In this document: positions 60,792 through 64,000 of the stretch, piece by piece
Layout: every line of letters starts with the position of its first letter
Numbering within the stretch: the first letter of the stretch is position 1
NCBI GenBank assembly: GCA_044348085.1
Contig: JBIKTM010000008.1
Coordinates: forward strand, 1 to 64,000
Source: Verrucolacustris sp044348085
Lineage (GTDB): Bacteria; Verrucomicrobiota; Verrucomicrobiia; Methylacidiphilales; Verrucolacustridaceae
Direction of reading: 5' to 3'
DNA length: 64,000 nt
Position numbers and translations under genes: made by a program
The notes under the pieces: generated by a model
What the model was told of the DNA's origin: nothing
What the model saw: only the letters and a program-made list of their open reading frames with translations
The model's database searches: none

Positions 60792-61774
60792 CCAGTAACT
60801 TTCTCCAACTCAGGAGGCGGAACCAGCAACGCATCCGACCAGGCCTTGGGAACCCCGCACGCCAAACCCAAGATCCCGCCTACGACCACCCCACGATGAC
60901 AACTATCCCCACCCAGATTTGCGTTCGCAACGATTCCCCCGACAAAGTCATTCTCATACTTCCACGCTAAATAAATGGAAGCCGGCATCGCTTCCGCGAT
61001 ATAACACGCCGTACTAAATCTCTCCCCCACCACATGCTCATCCGGCTGCTTCATCCATCCCTCCGCCTTCTTCCCCGAAATCCAATCCCCCGCCTCCTTC
61101 GTGATTGCCTCCCGCACACTCGCTCCCTCCCGGATCGCCCAACACACTCGTACGAACGTATCCGCCGCACGCAGAACATTCGGATGCGCATGCGTACTCC
61201 CCACATGCTCTTTCACCACCGCCCGCAACCTCCCCAACGGAAGATCGCTACACGCTGCTATCAGCGCAGGCACATGCGCCAAACCCCCAATATGCTCATC
61301 CCGGATGCCACACTTCACCAATGGCTTCCCCTGCGCATACCTCGTAAAGAATCCACGGTGACACTCCTCCACATACGTGTCCCGATGCCGACCCGGCGTC
61401 AGCATGAAATCCGCATAATGCTGCAACCAGCCTTCAGACGAATACCCACCATGCGACCGGATCCAACCGTACAGTTCCCGTGCCAACTGCAGATTAAGAG
61501 TATTCTCCCCCGCTTTTAAAAACTGATGGTAATGAACTCCACGCTGCCCCCAATACTGAGCCTGATCGTGAAGAATATCCCCCTTCTCGTTCTGCGGAGC
61601 GTATTTCGAGCGCCAAAGAATACTGTCGGCATGCGGATTTTTAGGCGCCAGATACCGCTCCACTTTTCCGTAATCCCGCGCCAGAGCCGCACGATCGTAA
61701 TACCAGTGCACAGGCATGGCCAAAGCGTCCGCACACAACGCCCCGACAAAACCCTCCAAGAAATCCTTCGCCAT
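60788..61774 (-). CDS. ADP-ribosylglycohydrolase-fold protein, divergent
   Basis: 328 residues, all-helical. GFVGALCADALAMPVHWYYD at residues 8-27 corresponds to the family start G.l.GaA.GDA.G.P, and NANLGGDSCHRGVVVGGILG near 285-305 to the metal block GGD.DT. In canonical members the metal is held by a TDDT near the N-terminus and GGDTDT near the end; here the first reads HYHQFLKAGENTLN and the last reads GGDSCHRG, so the usual ligands are lost. Substrate and activity are thus unclear. It overlaps the convergent small gene by 4 bp; a two-helix membrane protein gene lies 9 bp upstream. Confidence 0.72.
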   Translation of the reverse strand: MAKDFLEGFVGALCADALAMPVHWYYDRAALARDYGKVERYLAPKNPHADSILWRSKYAPQNEKGDILHDQAQYWGQRGVHYHQFLKAGENTLNLQLARELYGWIRSHGGYSSEGWLQHYADFMLTPGRHRDTYVEECHRGFFTRYAQGKPLVKCGIRDEHIGGLAHVPALIAACSDLPLGRLRAVVKEHVGSTHAHPNVLRAADTFVRVCWAIREGASVREAITKEAGDWISGKKAEGWMKQPDEHVVGERFSTACYIAEAMPASIYLAWKYENDFVGGIVANANLGGDSCHRGVVVGGILGLACGVPKAWSDALLVPPPELEKVTG

Positions 61775-61783
61775 CGCCCGGGG

Positions 61784-62056
61784 CTACTGGGTGCGCAAAA
61801 TCAGGTAGAACGCCAAACTCACCATCGACACAAAGGAAACGACTGCCGCCACAATGAGAAAAATGTGGAGTCGCGTCAAAGAGCCCTTTCCCATCTTCTC
61901 CTCTAAATCTTTGATCCCGCCCGCGAAATACACCATGATCGAAAATAGAAAACCGATCCACAAAAACAAAATCAAAAAAGGAAGATTTTCCACTACCTGC
62001 TGCAACCCTGGCATGAATGTCGTTAACTCCCGCAATCGGCTTACCAGAGGATCCAC
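61784..62056 (-). CDS. Small two-helix membrane protein
   Basis: 90 residues with two hydrophobic helices, at about residues 26-46 (LPFLILFLWIGFLFSIMVYF) and 64-87. A short basic loop with KDLEEKMGKGS links them. No family is recognised. Transcribed just before the ADP-ribosylglycohydrolase-like gene (9 bp gap), so the two probably form one unit. Its start lies 101 bp from the divergent terC start. Confidence 0.65.
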   Translation of the reverse strand: MDPLVSRLRELTTFMPGLQQVVENLPFLILFLWIGFLFSIMVYFAGGIKDLEEKMGKGSLTRLHIFLIVAAVVSFVSMVSLAFYLILRTQ

Positions 62057-62157
62057 TTCTTAACTCTACGATCTTAAATCAAACAATCAACTGTCCCCGC
62101 CTCCACGCTTGGCATTCTGATCCACTGACCGCTAGCGTCTTTAGCGTGCCCGTCGAC

Positions 62158-63165
62158 ATGGTCCTTTTTCCCCTCCGCGAGTATGTTTGGTTCTACGCGG
62201 GGTTCCTCCTCTTTGTTTTCGCAGTCCTAGCCATCGATTTGGGAGTGTTTCATCGCAAAGCCCATGTCATCGGAATGCGGGAAGCCGTGGGGTTGAGCGT
62301 CTTTTGGATCACCTTGGCCCTGTTGTTCAATTTTGGCTTCTATCTCTACTGCAAACATGAGTTCTCACAAAATCTGCAACTCATGGCCCTATCCGGGTTC
62401 GATCCGGATCGGCAGGCCCGTTACTCCGCTTTGGAATTCCTCACTGGCTTCATCGTCGAAAAGTCCTTGGCGGTTGACAACCTCTTCATCTTTGTCGTGC
62501 TTTTCCGTTTCTTTGGCATCCCCGCCCAATCTCAGCACAATATCCTCTTCTGGGGGATTCTTGGAGCCATTTTTTTCCGCGTCATTTTCATAGCACTCGG
62601 TGCCGTCCTGCTGCAGATCCACTGGATCAATTTGCTCCTAGGAGTTTTTCTAATTCTCACTGGCCTGAAGATCTTCCTTTCCCCAGGTCACGCCATTAAC
62701 CCCGAAACCAACCCCTTCCTCCGCTTCCTCCAGCGAGTGCTGCCGGTCACCCACAAGACGGACGAAGGGAAGTTTTTCCTTAAAGTTGGATCCGCATGGA
62801 AAGTTACCCCGTTGATGATCTGCCTGATCTTCATCGAATTCTGCGACATCGTCTTTGCGATTGATTCCGTTCCCGCCATCTTCGCCCTCACTAAGGAACC
62901 CCTCATCGTCCTGACCTCGAACGTCTTCGCAATCCTCGGCCTGCGGGCGCTCTACTTTCTACTCGCCGGGGTTGTGGACAAGTTCCACTTCCTCAAGTTT
63001 GGGCTGGGCTTGGTTCTGATGTTTGTCGGTCTGAAGATGGCTTGGCTGAACGATCTGTTTTCCGGGAAGTTCCCGATCGCCTGGTCCCTCGTCATCATCA
63101 CCGCTCTGGTGGGTGGTTCGATTACGCTCTCACTCCTACTGCCTCAGAAGAAATCCACAAACTAA
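62158..63165 (+). CDS. TerC-family integral membrane protein
   Basis: 335 residues from the ATG at 62158; the frame is open for 47 codons upstream, but those encode no membrane part. Nine or so membrane segments, with EFLTGFIVEKSLAVDNLFIFVVL near residue 97-120 and FIEFCDIVFAIDSVPAIFA near residue 226-245; both include the acidic residues in the membrane that define TerC/Alx. These proteins export manganese or other metals and aid protein secretion. No yybP-ykoY riboswitch was recognisable upstream. Confidence 0.92.
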   Translation: MVLFPLREYVWFYAGFLLFVFAVLAIDLGVFHRKAHVIGMREAVGLSVFWITLALLFNFGFYLYCKHEFSQNLQLMALSGFDPDRQARYSALEFLTGFIVEKSLAVDNLFIFVVLFRFFGIPAQSQHNILFWGILGAIFFRVIFIALGAVLLQIHWINLLLGVFLILTGLKIFLSPGHAINPETNPFLRFLQRVLPVTHKTDEGKFFLKVGSAWKVTPLMICLIFIEFCDIVFAIDSVPAIFALTKEPLIVLTSNVFAILGLRALYFLLAGVVDKFHFLKFGLGLVLMFVGLKMAWLNDLFSGKFPIAWSLVIITALVGGSITLSLLLPQKKSTN

Positions 63166-63266
63166 CCCTACCCGCCCACTTCTACTCAATAACCCTCCAA
63201 TTCCCCCGCGTAAGCGGACATCTGTTCCATCATGGAATGAGAAACTAGAAGGGGCGAGGGCGGGTC

Positions 63267-63322
63267 TTAGGGGGCCAAAGCTCAGCGAGCCTGCCGAGAC
63301 TGAGCGACGGAGGGCCTCCTAA
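63267..63322. repeat. Nested inverted repeat with CTCAGCGAG copy 2
   Basis: TTAGGGGGCC (63267-63276) can pair with GGCCTCCTAA (63313-63322), and inside it CTCAG (63281-63285) pairs with CTGAG (63300-63304). This could be a terminator for either flanking gene, which converge here, though there is no strong T-run. The inner part is the second copy of the CTCAGCGAG repeat also found at 58021. The remaining 100 bp before it are featureless. Confidence 0.5.
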
Positions 63323-63729
63323 ACCCACTCCCTACCCAAATCTTTCCAAAACGGCGTGAACCGCTTCACCGGATATCCCTCCGGAACGGTCACCATCCCC
63401 TCCGCCGGCACGACCTCCACCTCTACTTTCTCCCTCAATCTCTCCACCGTCTCCCGCCACCTCGGTGAGGGCGACTCGGTCACCGCCAACTTCTCCACCC
63501 CCTCCTGCCCCATCCAATCCAAAATCTCCTCCACACTTTCGCCCACCCATATCTCATCCGCCTCCTCCACTGCGCACTCATACAGAAAAAAGATCCGCTT
63601 AAAGCTCAGCCCCGCCTTTTCCAGGAAAGGCCGATCAAAAACAAACACACTCCGAGCCTCCGGATACTTCCGCAACGCCGGATCCCGTTTCGACAACGAA
63701 TCCCCGTGCAGCCACACCCCCGTCTTCAT
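63319..63729 (-). CDS. Photolyase antenna-type Rossmann domain, separate gene
   Basis: 136 residues. MKTGVWLHGDSLSKRDPALR, then ARSVFVFDRPFLEKAGLSFK, KRIFFLYECAVEEADEIWVGE and a C-terminal VVPAEGMVTV resemble the N-terminal alpha/beta (antenna chromophore-binding) domain of the cryptochrome/photolyase family. In normal photolyases this domain precedes the FAD-binding domain; here it is a separate gene after it, starting within the last bases of the FAD-domain gene (ATGA overlap). The first residues replace the usual WFRRDLR by WLHGDSL. It may bind a second chromophore or only support folding. Confidence 0.75.
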   Translation of the reverse strand: MKTGVWLHGDSLSKRDPALRKYPEARSVFVFDRPFLEKAGLSFKRIFFLYECAVEEADEIWVGESVEEILDWMGQEGVEKLAVTESPSPRWRETVERLREKVEVEVVPAEGMVTVPEGYPVKRFTPFWKDLGREWV

Positions 63730-64000
63730 TTCGAGAAAAGCCTCCTCTCCAGCTCGGGATACGTCGCATCAAACGGACACTTCGCCGTGCACCGCGCACA
63801 CCACTCTTTTCCGCCGTTCTCCAAAAGATTTTCCCGGTTGAACAGATAGGCCCGGTGACTGAACGTCGAGGCCACCCACTGCCACGACAACGCGTTGCTC
63901 GCCGGATCCCCATCCAGCAGATGCCGGTAAAAGAACCGCTCCCCCGCCTTCCATCCCAACTTTCGGAAATGCACCACAAATGAGGCAAACCACATCCGCG
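63726..64000 (-). CDS. Photolyase FAD-binding domain, C-terminal part, cut by window edge
   Basis: The last 90 or so residues of a gene that enters from beyond 64000. RMWFASFVVHFRKLGWKAGE, FFYRHLLDGDPASNALSWQW and STFSHRAYLFNRENLLENGG match the FAD-binding domain of photolyases and DASH-type cryptochromes, including the helix that packs on the flavin. The end, with WCARCTAKC, has three cysteines in a CxxCxxxC spacing not usual for classical photolyases. Whether an N-terminal antenna domain also precedes it cannot be seen. The next gene, at 63319, supplies such a domain separately. Confidence 0.85.
   Translation of the reverse strand, partial: RMWFASFVVHFRKLGWKAGERFFYRHLLDGDPASNALSWQWVASTFSHRAYLFNRENLLENGGKEWCARCTAKCPFDATYPELERRLFSK

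Noticed and set aside
62057..62157. yybP-ykoY type manganese riboswitch before terC
   Set aside because: No conserved core motifs were seen; only a small CGCTA/TAGCG hairpin is present.

Overview
The window is a 64 kb stretch of chromosome from a Gram-negative, LPS-bearing bacterium, most likely a member of the Verrucomicrobiota (Opitutia-like). That assignment is inferred from gene families and not from a marker gene: a TIGR03790-type secreted protein, a protein beginning MNKTLLLILCDFLLL, an ORF6N-domain protein, a secreted ABC-linked CrtC/AttH protein, and heptose and lipid A genes (HldD, RfaE2-type HldE domain, LpxK, PagL-like). TTG and GTG starts and ATGA/GTGA stop-start overlaps are common. 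The + strand is C-rich and G-poor almost everywhere whichever way genes point, so the whole window probably lies in one replichore with the minus strand leading; dnaK and groESL are on that minus strand.

Layout. 0-9 kb: membrane/coiled-coil proteins, then the conserved phoH / 7TM-HD phosphodiesterase / ybeY operon, a secreted protein, an OGG1-type glycosylase and a KefB-like antiporter. 9-15.4 kb: an IscA-type Fe-S protein, an Mpv17-like membrane protein, and a complete five-gene oligopeptide ABC transporter. 15.4-20 kb: a low-GC orphan gene beside tRNA-Leu(CAG), then a SahR-like ArsR-methyltransferase fusion divergent from metK-ahcY. 20-31 kb: MidA methyltransferase, recN, a PhnP-like hydrolase, a TIGR03790 protein, hrpB, hldD and a PagL-like deacylase. 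31-36 kb: an AttEFGH-like ABC/lipocalin operon with a textbook promoter-embedded palindrome, then uppP. 36-41.5 kb: a glycine-rich RRM protein with a structured leader, a sigma-70 factor, an EgtD-like methyltransferase, a class III cyclase and a bactofilin. 41.5-50 kb: an MBL nuclease, a short uvrC, dsbD, purEK, tRNA-Gln(TTG), purN-hldE2, and a BrnT/BrnA-type toxin-antitoxin pair. 50-58 kb: pyruvate kinase, BtpA, a PH-motif membrane protein, and dnaK-groES-groEL. 58-64 kb: lpxK, small membrane proteins, two methyl/hydrolase-type enzymes, terC, and a split photolyase running off the right edge.

The genes form mostly housekeeping modules (RNA processing, SAM cycle, purine synthesis, DNA repair, cell-envelope synthesis, chaperones). 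No rRNA, CRISPR array, insertion sequence or prophage was found. The most unusual points are: a photolyase split into two overlapping genes with the domain order reversed; an ORF6N gene that carries a TGCCA/TGGCA palindrome in its coding region and again just upstream of dnaK; a small protein resembling the C-terminal domain of eukaryotic FBXO31-like F-box proteins; interlocked convergent terminators after groEL; an RRM gene with a hairpin-rich leader; and several enzymes with altered or missing expected motifs (YbeY, ADP-ribosylglycohydrolase, short UvrC).
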